Of a DNA stretch of 64,000 nucleotides, positions 22,151 to 34,879 are shown piece by piece. The stretch covers positions 19,754,001-19,818,000 of the forward strand of contig NC_081831.1 in NCBI RefSeq assembly GCF_030867095.1, in the 5' to 3' direction. Numbering within the stretch: the stretch's first letter is position 1; each line of letters opens with the position of its first letter. This stretch comes from Alligator mississippiensis (Eukaryota; Chordata; Crocodylia; Alligatoridae). The notes beneath the pieces are model-generated. The model was not told where the DNA came from. It did not search any database and saw nothing but the letters and a program-made list of their open reading frames with translations. The position numbers and the translations under genes were made by a program.

Positions 22151-25100
22151 GTGATTGCATGTGGAATGCAAGTAAATATGGGTACCAACTGTGTCTGATA
22201 CCAAGTGCACTGCATCATATCTGGTATTACACTGTCACCTCTTTCAAAAACTACCTGTTTGAAAATCCAGTTAGTTCAAATAGAACAGTTTTGAAGGCTG
22301 AAGGCATTAAATGCCTGAGAGACTGTAATAAATTATCATTTTAGCAGTGTTGCACTCTTTAACATGAACACTTACAGGCAATTTAGTTGGATCAGAAAGT
22401 GTTTTAGAGGAAGTGCCAGCCAGAAATCGTTATGCCCAGAATCTTAGTATTTGCAGTACAAGGTGTGTAGTGAGAGGAGAGGGAACTGGAGGATTACGGA
22501 GCCATAGAGGTCATGTGAGGTGTTTTATATGCCATCCAGGATGTTTATCATTCGTATTGCGATTAGGGTGGTGTGTTTGGGCTGGTTGTGTATGTGCTTG
22601 TGGGCTGGGGCTCAGGGGTGACAGAACACAAGCTTCCTTTGGCACAGAAGCTCACCTGTTTAAATATCTCCTGTGTGAGCAGTGCAATGCTGTGGGATGG
22701 GATTAAATAGCCCTGGCCTTTTGTCTTTCTGCAGACACACAGCTCGATGCTATGCGGTGATAAGCAGTCTAGCAGGTTTTACAAGCTACGCAGCAGTGTT
22801 CACCATGGCTTGTAAAATAGGATCAAACCCTTAGAGTGTAAAAAGCTGAGCAGGAAGGAGTCTAAATGTGTGTGTCTGAATAGGAATGAAACAAAGCAAA
22901 GCTAAAGGAATACAGTGCTGATCTGGCAGCCCTGGAGTCTGAAGTCCTGTATCCCCAGCTGCCCTCCTCTATGACAGCAACTGCAAGTCCAGTCTCCCAC
23001 ACTAATGCCCTGTTCACATGTATCAACCCTGAGGAGGGGATGGGAGTCTACCTCCTGATGCAGTGTTCAGCCTTCTTGTAAGGGCCTTGTTACACATTAC
23101 GCTGTGAGCCACACAAATGTCGATCAGTGTTAGTGCTATCTCCAGTTTGGAGCAGTCACACTTCAGGACAGGAGAGGCCTGGAGGAGAAAGGTAAGAATC
23201 CCCCCCTCCACCCCATTCCAGGCTTCTTCCCTGTCCCCCAGGGCTCCTCTGGTTCCTCCATGCCCCTCTAAATACCCCCCCACATGCACACCTCCTGCCT
23301 CTCCCTGACCTCAGGGCTTACTTGTGGCTGCCTGTGCTGTCTGTCCCAGGGGAGCAGGCAGGGAAGGGTTAACTCTTCCCTACCTGTTTCCACAGGACAA
23401 ACAGGGGTGCAACATACCATACATTCAGGGGTTCTCTGAGCTGCAAGGGGGTATTTTTTGGCCCTGGGATATCCAGGGGTCAAAAAAATGAGCAACAAAG
23501 CACAGCGGTGCATGTGGGGGCAGCGTGTGCTGCTCAAAACCAGAGCCAGGTCAGCCAGAACCACACTGGCTGTTGGCCAGGCTCCAAGCAGCAGGATCGC
23601 TGCTGCTGCAGCCCCAGGAGGCCCCCAGGACACCAGGTAAGTCCGCTGGGGCCAGCCCAGTGCTGGACCCAGCCTCTCCTACCCCACCTGGGGTAACCTG
23701 CCGCACTCCAAAAGACACGTGGCACAAGCATTCCCCAAGGACAACCAGCAGTGGCACAAGGTCCTGGGGAACCAAATGTCCATGCTCATGTGGACACAGC
23801 CTTAGGGGGCAACCTGCTACAGAGAGCCATTCAGTGCTGTCTGTAGTGAAACTTGTTATTTGGATACAGGTCCAGTAGAAAGTCCTGCGAGACCCCTTAA
23901 CCTAATATTACAGACACCATCTAATAACTGTCATAAACTGCCTACCACGTCATTGCAGCTGGGTAAAATTAGACTAACAAATTGGGAGTTCAAGTTCTAT
24001 CTCCCTATAGCCATGAATGTGTGTCCTCTGTGAAAGAACAGTCAGTCTGATTGTTACAACACCTGGCACTCAGGAATCTCAGACCACCTGCACTGCACTG
24101 CGCAAATAGTAGGTATTTCTCAACATGCCTATGATTTAGCCCCATTTTACTGATGTGGAGGCTGAGGTATAACATGTGAAAGTAAATGCTGCAGGATTAT
24201 GCAGTGACTCAGTGCAATACTAGAACCTAGGAGGCTCTGGGACTGGAAGAGCCCTGGACTTCATTTCCTTTAATTACAGATGCAAGTAAAAGAAGGGGGA
24301 TACATGCCTGTGTCTTAAATCAACAAATCAGATGAAAGCTGTGAGCACAGAGCACACTTTGTGTAGATCTGATCCACACCCAGTTTGCAATGTGAAGTTG
24401 TATCTTTATTTCCTAGGAGATGTCCACATTTCAGCTGTATAGACTGTGATAGTGCTTGTAGTAGTATCATCTCTGAGTCTGCTGCTTAGCTTGGAAAGGA
24501 CAGACTCAGGTGGCTGAGCCAGGCATCAGTCAGCTTGTCTTTTTTTAGCAATTTTCCAGTGCCCCTGAACTTCAGCAACTGAAGTTCCTCTAACATTGGC
24601 TTGCTTCTCACAGCATATTTCACTGATGTGCTAGAATGGCACATGTCACACACTGATGTGGCCAGTGGCCCTGGAAGAGAGAGCTGTGTTTTACAAATGC
24701 ATACAACCTACATGAATAAGCAAGAGAAGTAAAGTCAATATGCAGAGCAAACCCCACAGTTATTCCACCAGAAGTGGAGTTGTGTTTGGGAAACTTGAGC
24801 TGCAGCCATAACTTCCCCCATTATGCATTTGCCTGGCAGCAAGCAGATTGTATTTTATCATCTGAATGTATTCATTATACTATCATTAGTCACGAAGAAC
24901 ATTGCTGCTAATAATGGAGATCTTTAACACTCTTACATAAGATCCCATTGTAATTCAGCCATAATGAATGTACTATTACCACAGAGTGCTATGAATTTCT
25001 GTGCCCCTCTATTCACAGCGGGAAAGAGATTTAATGTTTCTGTAGTCGCATCAACAAAACAAAAAGGATGTCACTGAAAAGAACCACTGCTCTCTATATA

Positions 25101-26380
25101 TTCCGTTTGCCTCAACTGAAACCTTTCCTATCTTCCAGGTTAACACATGTTCTCTGACTAGGAGGATAATCTCTATTGGTGCTACAAGCACAGTTGCACA
25201 ACTGCCTCAGTTACACGGCTGCCTCATTATGTAGCTCTAGCAGGACTGAGTGGCCTGAAGGTGGATATAAATTTTGCCCCTCCTATACTCCAGGATAGAT
25301 GTGAAGGGGCATAATATGAACAAGTATCATGCCTTTTTATGTTTAAGGAAATACTTCATATTAACTACTACTAGGAAAGCCAAGGGTAGCATTCAGACAG
25401 GCCCCAGCCGTGTATGTCTTACTCCATCATCCAGTATTTTCTCTAGTGGGAGAAGGGATGTCTAGCTATTAAAGCACTCGACCAAGAGGCAGGAGATGTG
25501 GGTTCCCAACTCTACCAGTGGCTCAAAGGTGCATATGAGGTGACAGCCTGGTCCTTAATCTCTCTGTGCTTCTCTTTTCCCATCTGTGAAATGGAATCAG
25601 TCACTCACTCATAGATGCACAGGCCTTGCATTGCTTTGAAAGGGAGTACAGAATGGCAGCTTATTTTCACTCTGTTATCCCATCCCCAATATGTATGCTT
25701 CTAAAACGGCCTTGTAATATATTTGAGCCAGCCTCCCAAAGCTGCTGTCCAGTTCTCACTGTTAATATTGGATCACTCAGAGACTCGGGACACCTGTTTG
25801 TACAGAATGATAAATGCATCTTATTCAACCCAAAGACTGGGGTACAAACACCTCAACTTCTCTGCAAGGCAGCCAAGCCTGGCCTGGAGGAGGCAATAGG
25901 AAGGGGAAGTTCCTGTTTTGATCCACAGGGCCAAGGTATGGCCAGGTCCACCCTGCAGTCAGTGGGGAACAGGTTACTCATGAACAAGATTTACGCAGGT
26001 CTTGCTGGAAAGGTAGTGACATATTTCTCCTAGGCAACATGTATGAAGATACAAGAGCCAACATGCTTTCCATTCTTACCCAGCAACCTCATCCACCTGT
26101 CTAAGAGAGTGGCAGCACTGCAAGCTGCAGGACTGCCGGGATGGCAGCCCATGGGGTGCAAGAGCAGTTACCACTTGCCAAACCTAGAGTCAAGGTGGGG
26201 GCGGTCTATAAAAAGCACGACCTGAACATTTGAAAGCCAATCTGCTCAGCCCTGCCAGGGCACTCAGCCCAGCACCTCATGTCATGACCAACAGGACTGT
26301 GAGTCTGGTGAATGACCTGGAGCATCAGTAGTGGTATCTGGCCTCTGCTTTTGGCTTTCATGAGATCATTTAACATAAAT
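22150..26380. other. Intergenic sequence with scattered old repeats
   Basis: No gene was recognised. About 23000-23815 may be a DNA transposon: it ends 'catgctcatgtggacac' then 'agcctta', like the edge of the 29.46-31.44 kb element. An antisense MIR core lies near 24130-24250 ('ccattttactgatgtggagg'). A sense MIR lies at 25455-25600 ('gcactcgaccaagaggcagg', 'tcccatctgtgaaatgg'). The rest is unassigned. Confidence 0.45.
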
Positions 26381-26381
26381 G

Positions 26382-26503
26382 TTGGTATCATGAGAGATGT
26401 AGTTAGCTATACTAGTCTGAAGACAAGCAGGAGGCAGGACAGATTTGCATCTTATAGACTAAATATGTATCTCTAATTTCGTTAGTCAATAAGGTAAGGT
26501 TAG
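26382..26503 (+). repeat. Short interspersed repeat, copy next to the solo LTR
   Basis: It shares 'tatcatgagagatgtagtta' and 'agatttgcatcttatag', then 'catctctaattt'-type text, with 28256-28380. A third, more distant copy lies at 58588-58650 ('tggtagttaaccatgttagt', 'gatctgcacctta'). The family is unknown. Confidence 0.55.
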
Positions 26504-27627
26504 TGTCGCAGAGCACTGAGGTGCCCTGCTCCTAAAGAGGAGAAACTGCTAGAGAAAAAGCCCTAGCAGTGAATAAGGAGCCCAGCTGTTGGTTGCCAGG
26601 GCAACTGGAGTCAGCAAACAACCCACACCTGCCAGTGGTCAGCTGGCTGTTAGGGGCAGGGCCTGGCTCTTATAAAGCCCAGGAGCTGAGGCCAGGGTGG
26701 TTTCCTGCTAGCAGTTAGATAGGTAGGAGTTCCTAAGCCAGGATGTGAGAAGATGCCTGATTGCAGGTACAGCTTAAGCTGAGTAAAGGATGGCAGCTCT
26801 AAGATGTCTGAGCAACATGGTTGTAGCCAGGTGGCTTTAAGTTATGTTACAGCCTAGGGGCTTGTGTTTTGCTTTGTTGTTGTTGTTACACTGGTGGTTT
26901 GGGTGAGGCTATCAGGGGATGGAGGAGGCCTTGTAGGGAACCCACAGCAGTGTGGGGACCCCAGTGAGGGTGTGGTGTACGGGGAGCATAGACCCCAGCC
27001 CCAGGGAGGGGGCACTATTGAGATGCCCCAGCGTGGGCATGGTGAGCCCCAGGGAGGGGGCCCTATTGAGATGCCCCAGCGTGGGCGTGGTGAGCCCCAG
27101 GGAGGGGGCCCTATTGAGATGCCCCAGGAGAGGGGTGGCATTCCTGTGGAGTCCCAGAGAAAGGGGCAGTATTATTGAAAGGGGCAGCATTGTGGAGAAG
27201 GCCCTGGAGAGAAGGGTGGCATTATTGCGAAGGCCCCTGAGAGAGGGTGGTGCTGCAGAGGATCCCTGAGAGGGCAGTGCTACGGAGAGGACCCCAGAGA
27301 GGGCAAGTGTATATTTGACAGACCAATATCTATTTCAGCTGCGAGGCTTGGGGCATGGTATAAGAGGTGGTTGAAACCATGCATAGCCCTTAAGGCTAGG
27401 GTGCCCCTGAAGCACCCATCATAGTGAGACCCACGAAGAGTCCGGGAAACCACGGCATCTGAATCAACACAGAGAAATGACCAAGAGGGTGTAAGGCAGC
27501 CTCCCAACCTTATCTAAACCACAAAGATGTGGCAGGTGAGAATCGGAGGGTGCCCTTGGGCTGACTTGGCATGGAGGAAGAGGCCTTAAGGAGATCACGG
27601 CCCTCCTGTAGGACTCCGCCCATGACA
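26504..27627 (+). mobile_element. Solo LTR with internal minisatellite, copy A
   Basis: It begins TGTCGCAG and ends CATGACA, so its termini read TGTC...GACA. It aligns in the same order with the reverse complement of 47537-49024: the 'gccctgctcctaa' head, 'ttacagcctaggggcttgtg', a minisatellite, and the 'aaggagatcacggccctcc' tail. A TATA box (ctcttataaagcc, about 26669-26681) supports U3. No internal retroviral genes adjoin it. The flanks GTTAG/CTTAA are not a clean duplication. Confidence 0.75.
27001..27128 (+). repeat. 48-bp tandem repeat inside LTR copy A
   Basis: Three units start at 27003, 27051 and 27099. Each contains 'agggaggggg', 'tattgagatgccccag' and 'cgtgggc', with almost no divergence between units. 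The pattern degenerates into related text to about 27310. Confidence 0.85.
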
Positions 27628-28650
27628 CTTAAGTATTTGACCAGTCAAATATAGGTAAAAAAATTGGGGGGGGGGGGGGAAGCCAAATCTTAAACATGGA
27701 TTTGCTGCTGTAGCCCCATAGGCAAGACCCAATGCAGCTGCGAACAGTGGGGCCACACTGGGATCTCTTTGCCCCCCACTGCGCCTCCTGCACCTGCCGC
27801 TGCTCTGGGTGGCAGAGTCCTGCGTTACTTCCCTCAGTGCAGCCCCGCGTGCAGGAGGCGCATCGCTGGGGCAGTGTGGAGCGAGCAGCCACTACGAGAT
27901 CCCTGAGCAGCTCCTCTGTCTCCAGCTGCACCAGGTTGCAGGGCAGCAGGGATCTGCTCTGTCTTTCCCACTCTGTCTCCCCCTCCCCCTCTGGGCAAAG
28001 TTGGGGCTCTTGCGCCCTTTGTGCAAACAGCTCTTGCAGGCTGGTACTCAGCCAGCCTGCAGAGCTCTTTGCAAAAGGGGGAAAACTGCGTTTTTTCTGA
28101 TAAAACCAGGAAATCCATGGTTTTCTCTGTTTTTTCCCTGGGAAACAGAACCTGGATCCCTGGTTATCAGACCAGTATTGGCTGATATGGCTAATTAATA
28201 ATCAGCTATCGGTATTGGCCAAGAAAATCTTTATTGGTGTACCCCTAATAAATCTTGGTATCATGAGAGATGTAGTTAGCTGTGCTTGCTTGTCTGAAGG
28301 CATGCAGAAGATGATAGATTTGCATCTTATAGAATAACTAAATATACATCTCTAATTTAGCTAGTCTATAATGTAGGGTTAGGTATTTAACCTGTCAAAT
28401 AAAGTTTGGTCAATTGACTAGTCAAATATCAGTAAAAAATTGTTTTAAAAATGCCAATAGGTCTAAATAATACACAGAAAAAGTACAAATTTTCCATTAA
28501 AATGATTTTGTTTTTGAAACACTTTTTTTGGTCAAACTACAAAAAATGTAGGGTTTTTTGTAAAGTTGCTATAACCTTTGGCATAGTTAAAAATATGCAG
28601 TCAACTTACAATATTTGACTGGTCAATTGACCAGCTTGCCATCCCTACTA
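27628..28650. mobile_element. hAT-like inverted-repeat sequences around LTR copy A and downstream
   Basis: 'tatttgaccagtcaaatata' follows the LTR at 27633. An inverted pair sits at about 28411-28440 ('ggtcaattgactagtcaaat') and 28610-28640 ('atttgactggtcaattgacc'). The second copy of the short repeat is at 28256-28380. The segment ends 'cttgccatcccta', a hAT-like terminus. A G-run occurs at 27665-27678. Confidence 0.5.
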
Positions 28651-29460
28651 TAAGGTGCCAAACTACCCTGCCTTACATGAGTGAGTGGTGCCTCCTGAAT
28701 CTGGGGGACACCTGCAGAAGCCACTGACCCTATCAGGGGGGCACCAACCCAACTGACAGCATCAGCCATTGGCCATCAGGGGGAGCACTGGCCCCATCGG
28801 GGGGGCACATGCACCCCCTACTAGTCATCTATCCTGCCTTATGATTGGTATCATGGCCAAGACTGCTGTCCAATAAGCTCAGGTTTCCTGTTTGAGAAAA
28901 GCTCTGCAGCCCAGGAGAGAGAAAATCCTTCAGTCTTTCTTATGGCCTGGAACACCCTTCCACCTCACTGCTGGCTTTCTCCATGAATCTCCTACCACAG
29001 CCCCCTGGCTCAGGCAGAGGCAGGCCTTCCCTGTTCTCCATGAATAGTCATCCTTGTCAGCTGGAAGAGGTCATTGGCAAGTGTCCTGGGTAACTTGTAC
29101 CCTGAGCATGCTCCTAGCTCCTGCTAGCTCAGGATCAAACTGAAATCCCTCTTTATTCTGAGCCATTTGTTCCTAAACTTCCCCTTTTGGATGATGCTTA
29201 TAACATTAAAAGGGAAAAGAAGCAGCATGAGCACATCCCAGAACACAAATCAGCACCTAATAAGGCCTACAGCCCCTCACTCCCCTCCTGGAACAGCTGC
29301 AGTGAAGTTGATTTAAAAGCACTGTAACAAACCCCTGCAGTGTCAGGCACAATCACCTCAGACAGTGAGGGATTTATTTTATATCGAGTATCCTGGTGGT
29401 TAGGGTCACAGGCCAACAGAAAGAGACAAATACAGGTAAATAGGCATTCACACTATAACA
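28650..29460. other. Intergenic, unassigned
   Basis: The motif 'atcagggggg' recurs between 28730 and 28810 with related units, possibly a decayed tandem repeat. Nothing else is recognisable. Confidence 0.35.
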
Positions 29461-29464
29461 ATTT

Positions 29465-31438
29465 ACACTTAGGGCACATCCACACATGCAAGCACATGTG
29501 CTTGCAGCAGCTCAAATAGAAGCAATGCAAATTTGAGCCAGGGCTTTTTGCCTCAGTGCACGTGATTGGACATGCACTTTGTTGTGGAGCAAATTGTGCC
29601 ACTTGGGGCAAAAAAACCCTGCCTGGCTCCTCCCAGATCTGCAGCCAAGGGGAGCTAGAGCCAGGGGCCAGCACCTGTGCTGTCCCTAGCAATATAAAAA
29701 GCTGCCCTGTCCTGGCCCCCAGAAGTACAAAAAGCTGCCCTGGCAAATAGCTCAGGGCTACTCGCTCTCAGGAGCTTCTGCAGCCCAGCCAATTGGTACC
29801 TGGGGGCACTACCCCTTGTGCCAACTGGACTGCTGAAGCAGCCCTGCGAGTTCCCTGCACCCTCTACCCACTGCAGCAGTCTGGCAGTGGGGGCTGCTGC
29901 CTGGCTATGACCTGCTGCGTACCTGCCAGACCCAGATGGGGACTGCACAGCCAGTAGAGGCATCTGCCCCTCTGGGCCAGCTGCCAGTGGGCTGTGGCTG
30001 CAGAGTTGGCTTCTGTGTGGCACTACTGCCATGTATGCCCCCTGCCCAACCAACTGGGCAGCTATCACCCAGAAGATGTTCTAGGTGTGATGGCCTGATT
30101 TGAACTGTCAAAGCATGTTCTTCTGGCCTCACTTGGCCAGGAGGTCTACCATAGCCAGCTGGGTCCAAGGTGACATCTCTGAGCAGGCAGGGTCCTGCCA
30201 CTGGCCTTCCTAGCAGGAATTCTGGTGTTCTCTATTGGAAAACTGAAAAATCCCTGATAAAAAAATCCCGAAGTCACTATAAAATACCCCCAAATCCATG
30301 TTCCTCCAGAAGTAAAATAAAAGACCACTATAAAGAGAGAGACAGAGACAGAGACAGCGATCATTTGGGCAATGTTTTATTGATATATCTACAGTGTTAA
30401 AGCAATGTAGAAGCCTACCAATGTCTCTATTATAATAATAAAGTGAACTCGAAATACATATATTCATGAAACATGAATATATATTTTGCTGCCCTCCCAA
30501 AGGGGCTACCCCCCCCAGGGACTACAGCCCCTGCAGGGGCTACCAACCCCCTGCAAGGCCCATATGCCCCACCCGCCAGTGAGCTGCCAATGCGTGGAAG
30601 CAGTCAGTAAGGCTAACCGCACCTTGTCGTGCATCTACAGATGCATCACAAGCAGGTCCAGGGAGGTGATCCTCCCTCTCTATGTGGCATTGGTCAGGCC
30701 ATAGTTGGAGTACTGCATCCAGTTCTGGGCACCGCACTTCAAGAGGGATGTGGCTAGCATTGAGAGGGTCCAGAGGAGGACCACTCGCATGGTCAAGGGG
30801 AAACAGGGCAGGCCATACGAAGAGAGGCCAAAGAGCCTGAACCTATTCAGCCTCCTCAAGAGAAGGCTGAGAGGGGATCTGGTGGCCATTTACAAACTCA
30901 CCAGGCACCCTGACAGCAGCTGGACTGCCGGTAAGTACTGGGGATTTTTTATTTGGTTTGTTTTCAACTGTTGGGATGCTGGGGTGGGGGGGGGCAGGGA
31001 TTGGGGGCCTCAGGGGTCTAGGGGGGATGGAGCTGGGCAGGGCAGGGCTGGGGGAGTGGGTGGGGCCAGCAAGGGTCCCCCCCCATAGTCCCCTCCCCCC
31101 TCCTCCAGCCCCCCCCCGACCCCATACTTACTGGCACTGGAGCCCTGGTGCTGCAGCATGCTGCCTGTGCTTCAGCACCAGGGCGAGGGGCCAACCACGG
31201 AGATGCTCTAGCAGCCAGAGCACCTCTGTGGAGGACCCAACCCCAGTTCCCTCAGCATGGTCCGGGATTGTGCCCTGCCCCACTTTTTTTTAATTCCAGA
31301 GGTCTTATTTTCTTTCCACGCTGCAAACGTGCAGTGTGGGGAACATTTTTCATTCCTGCATGTGCCTCTTGCCCCATCTCAAAGGGGTTTGAGGCAGGGC
31401 AAGAGACATGTGCATGCTCATCTGGACGCACCCTTAGA
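29465..31438. mobile_element. Nonautonomous DNA transposon with imperfect terminal inverted repeats, carrying a CR1 piece
   Basis: The left end 'cttagggcacatccacac' with 'atgcaagcacatg' corresponds to the reverse complement of the right end, 'ctaagggtgcgtccagatg' with 'agcatgcacatg'. Between them are GC-rich text and a CR1 fragment. No transposase frame was seen. Part of the interior may belong to later insertions. Confidence 0.5.
30590..30925 (+). mobile_element. CR1 LINE fragment, end of the reverse transcriptase frame
   Basis: The + frame reads KANRTLSCIYRCITSRSREV, a stop, [20 protein letters not shown] and [20 protein letters not shown]. This is the thumb/C-terminal part of CR1 ORF2. 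It is truncated on both sides. Confidence 0.85.
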
Positions 31439-31849
31439 GAGCAAGCAAACAGCTAGTGGTCAGTACTGCTGGGGCAGTTGGTCTCTGGTTCACTTGTGCT
31501 GTGCAGAGGCTCCTCTCTTATTCAGTCCAGCTCACCACAGCCCACTGTTGTCCCCAGGAAATCTGGTAGGTAACCAGCCAGGTATCAGAGGTTGCCACCT
31601 CTTTCTGCTGCCCCCAAGGTTTTCTGGGATTTGCAGTCCAGCAGCAGGGCTCTGCAGGGTTTCTCATCACTTCCTCTTCCTGCTTCCAGGTGCCTCTGGG
31701 GTTTGTAGTCCATGGTCAGTCAACAGGCCTCCAGGAGACAAGGTTGCTCCCCTTCTTTCACACACTCATACCACATTTTCAGTGCACACAATACATTACA
31801 TTGCACAATGCATACATTACAGCACTCTCTGCATTGAAGAGTAATTAGA

Positions 31850-32635
31850 CGTCTACAGCTCTAAAAGGTCTTTTGTATGTAGCCCAGTTGTACTCGGGTG
31901 TATACTCCCCTTCTCCAGTAGAAGGGAATTTATTAGTGGGCAGGTGTGCTGTGGAGGAACTGCAGACCGCTCAGTTTCCCTCCATCCTTATAGAACCAGG
32001 CCAGGGCAGTCAGGGGACTTAACTATTTACAAATGTATTTACATTAACTTATCACAAGGAAACACTGAGCTGCCAGCTTTGTGCCAGGGGTTGGGGACCT
32101 GAGCCACCCAAGCGCTCCAGCAATCCTGCTTTGTGCACCATGGCCGCACACCAGAGGTTGCAGACCCGAGCTGCCTCGCACAGCTCCCAGGGGCTGAACG
32201 CCGCGCGCCATGCTGCGCACCAAGAGCCTAACCACTGGAGCTGCCCCCCGTTCCCTGCCAAAGGAAGTCTTCAGGGGCACTTCTGGGCTACTGCTTTGCC
32301 CTGCTGAGCGGCTCTCAGCTCTTCTAAGCCCTGCTCCTCTCTCTTCTGTCCTGGATGCGTCTCCCTCGTGCTGGGCACACAGCTCCTGTTATACTGTCTA
32401 GGGCTCTCCCCCCTGCAGTCTTCGGGACCTGACAGTGTTGCAGTCTGCAATCAGGTCTGGGGGGAGCGCCTCTCCCCCTCCCAGCAAGAAAAGGGGTGTG
32501 ACTTAACTCCATTTGCTGTCTCCTGATTGGCGGATGGGCTCCACCAATCAAAACAGTGCTTACTCTTGTCCCTGTATCACAAGTTGATGACAGACATAAA
32601 TCAAATGTGGCTGGTCTGTCAGACCAATGCAAGTG
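31850..32635 (-). mobile_element. LTR-like repeat with internal tandem repeats, copy C
   Basis: Its reverse complement follows 34880-36390 in the same order. Shared parts are paired CCAAT boxes ('gattggcggatgggctcc' beside 'accaatc'), 'cttctgggctactgctt' versus its partner, a 'cagctcgggtctgcaacc' repeat block, and a tail with 'aatagttaa' and 'aataaat'. It is shorter than copy D. Confidence 0.6.
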
Positions 32636-32639
32636 ATAG

Positions 32640-32896
32640 ACCGGGGTGGCCAATCCGCAGCACAGGGACCAGACATGGCAGGGTACCCTGTGCGTGTGGC
32701 ACGCAGCAGATTGGGGAGGGGACAGGGAGCACAGTGGCAGGGCAGGAAGCACAAACCAAAGCAGCGAATTGGGCATGGAGCACATGGAGAGAGACAGAAA
32801 GCAAAGCAGATCAAGTGGGGGAAGGGGGTTGGACTGACACTTGGGGAGAGCTCAGGGCTAATGTGTTGCACATCGGCCAAAAAGTTTGGCCCCTGG
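32640..32896. mobile_element. hAT-like MITE
   Basis: The left end 'ccggggtggccaatccgc' and the right end in reverse complement 'caccaggggccaaactttttgg' are of the common hAT pattern. The interior ('gggagcaca', 'aaaccaaagcagcgaattgg', 'agcagatcaagtggggga') matches the reverse complement of 38326-38490. Confidence 0.65.
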
Positions 32897-32980
32897 TGAA
32901 ATGGACCATCAGCTCCGACCAGTGTTCTCCACTCTGTCCACTAGAGGGCAGTCCAGTGCTTTCCTAATCACCCTCTAAAA

Positions 32981-34312
32981 CGGGGCTGGGCAAAATAGGG
33001 CTTTGTCCTGCCCACAGCGGGTCCCTCCGTCCTGCCTGGCTCAGGCACTGTCCAGCTGTGATGCGTCCTGCCACCCCCTGGCTGTGCAGCAGGGCTGGGG
33101 CAGCTCCATGGCTGACCTGCCTTTAGGCAGACCAGACAGCAGCAGCAGCTTCTTTCATTTGCCACTGCTTCCACTGGCCCCAGGCCTGTGGTACCCACGG
33201 GGACCCACGCCACAGCCCCAACCCAGTGTCCTGCACCTGCTCCAGACTCTCCTGCTCTCACTAAACAGCAGCAGCACCACCCAGGCAGAAATTTGCTCAG
33301 CACAGGGGAAAAGCACCCACTCCCCCTTGCCATTGCCCAGAGGTCCCTGCTACAGCTACCCGGAGCCCACGCTGGGCTGCTCTGCAGCTGCGTCACCATC
33401 ACCACCACCTCTGGGCTGCCATGTGGGGCAGTGGTGGCAGCACAGAGGAGCCACAGGGCAGCCCAGCACGGGCTTCAGGTGGCTGTAGCAAGGAGCACTG
33501 GGCAGCGCTGAGGGTGAGGGCTCACTTTTGCCCTGCGCTGAGCAACAGTTTCTGCCCAGTCAGCTCTGCTGCTGCTGTTTAGCATAAGCAGGTGAATCCA
33601 GAGCAGGCAGGGTGGGCCAGGTAAGGGCTGTGCCCAGGTTCTGGTTGACCCATTCCTGCTGGGGTGAGTCCAGAAGAGGCGCGGGGTGGGACTGGGGCTG
33701 CGCGCTGTTGGTGATGGGGAGGCACCACAGGGTGCATGGGCTCTGGGCTGTTGATAGGGAGAGCTGCCTCACTCACTGCTATGCAAACAAACCCCACCAC
33801 ACACATGCATCCACACCTCCCACAAACACCCATACTCACACACCCATATTCATACATACCACCACACCCCACACACACACACATCCACCCACCCATGCCC
33901 CCAACACCTACCCACACCCCCACAATATATAAGAGTAAGACTTCATTTTGAGTTGTTCTGCAATCACCTCTATATACATGACACAAACACACACACACAC
34001 AAATATATATATATTTTTTTTTAAATACAATTAAATTATGTTATTGTGGATGTTTGATTTTTGTATATAATTTGTGGGTTTTTTTCCCGTTCCAAGATGG
34101 CAACCCCCCTTCCCAAATGGAGTACTTCCAGGGTGAAGGGATGGACTTCTGGTGGCAAAGGTCGGGGTTAGAGGGGAGAACAGGACTTCTGGTCCCAAGA
34201 TGGCAACCAGGGGGCGGGGCACTTGTCAAGGGTTGGGGCTAACCTTGCAGCCCTCAACAGCTTGCCAAAACTCATTAAGTGGCCCTCTAGCCAAAATAAT
34301 TGCCCAGCCCTG
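32981..34312. mobile_element. hAT-like DNA element with simple-repeat interior
   Basis: The left end 'cggggctgggcaaaatag' and the right end, reversed, 'cagggctgggcaattattttgg' are inverted. The interior has CAG/CTG-rich text and CA-rich microsatellites at 33781-33930 and 33985-34020 (ending in AT and T runs). 'ccaagatggcaacc' occurs twice, near 34094 and 34195. The 8-bp flanks do not match, so the termini need checking. Confidence 0.55.
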
Positions 34313-34879
34313 ATGTAGATTATAAGATTCAAGGTGTGCCGCAAGCATGCTTTGCAGTTTTTCAGTGAATATAGCTTGTTTCACGGCACCTCTGCCACGA
34401 CATTTACCAAAATTAGGTTTGCATTCCCACAATGACTGCTATGAAAATTGAATATGACCCTGTTTTGCCTAATACAAATTAACATTTGTTCCTCATTATC
34501 TGAGTATATCTATGGGTAAGATTAGGTTTGTAGAGGTCTTATAATGTATAACAATGGTTATTATATTTAAGAAAACTATTTTAAATCACTGAAAGAATAC
34601 GGAGGGATTTTCATTTTGCTAAATTCGACACTTAATTTTTCCCAAAAGAGGTGGCTTTCTAATAATGTATACTTGTCTATGAATGAGCAAAGCTGCTGGG
34701 GATGCATCTGAATTCTGTGCATTACATAAAGCTCTTAAAAATATTTTGTAAAATGTCTAAAACAAACACTTAAATCCTTTAACTAATCCAGAAATCAAAG
34801 TATTAGTGAAAATGCAGACTGTGAATGGCCTCAAATCAAGGGATTACAGGTTTTCAGTATCTGAGTTGCAATTGTGGGT

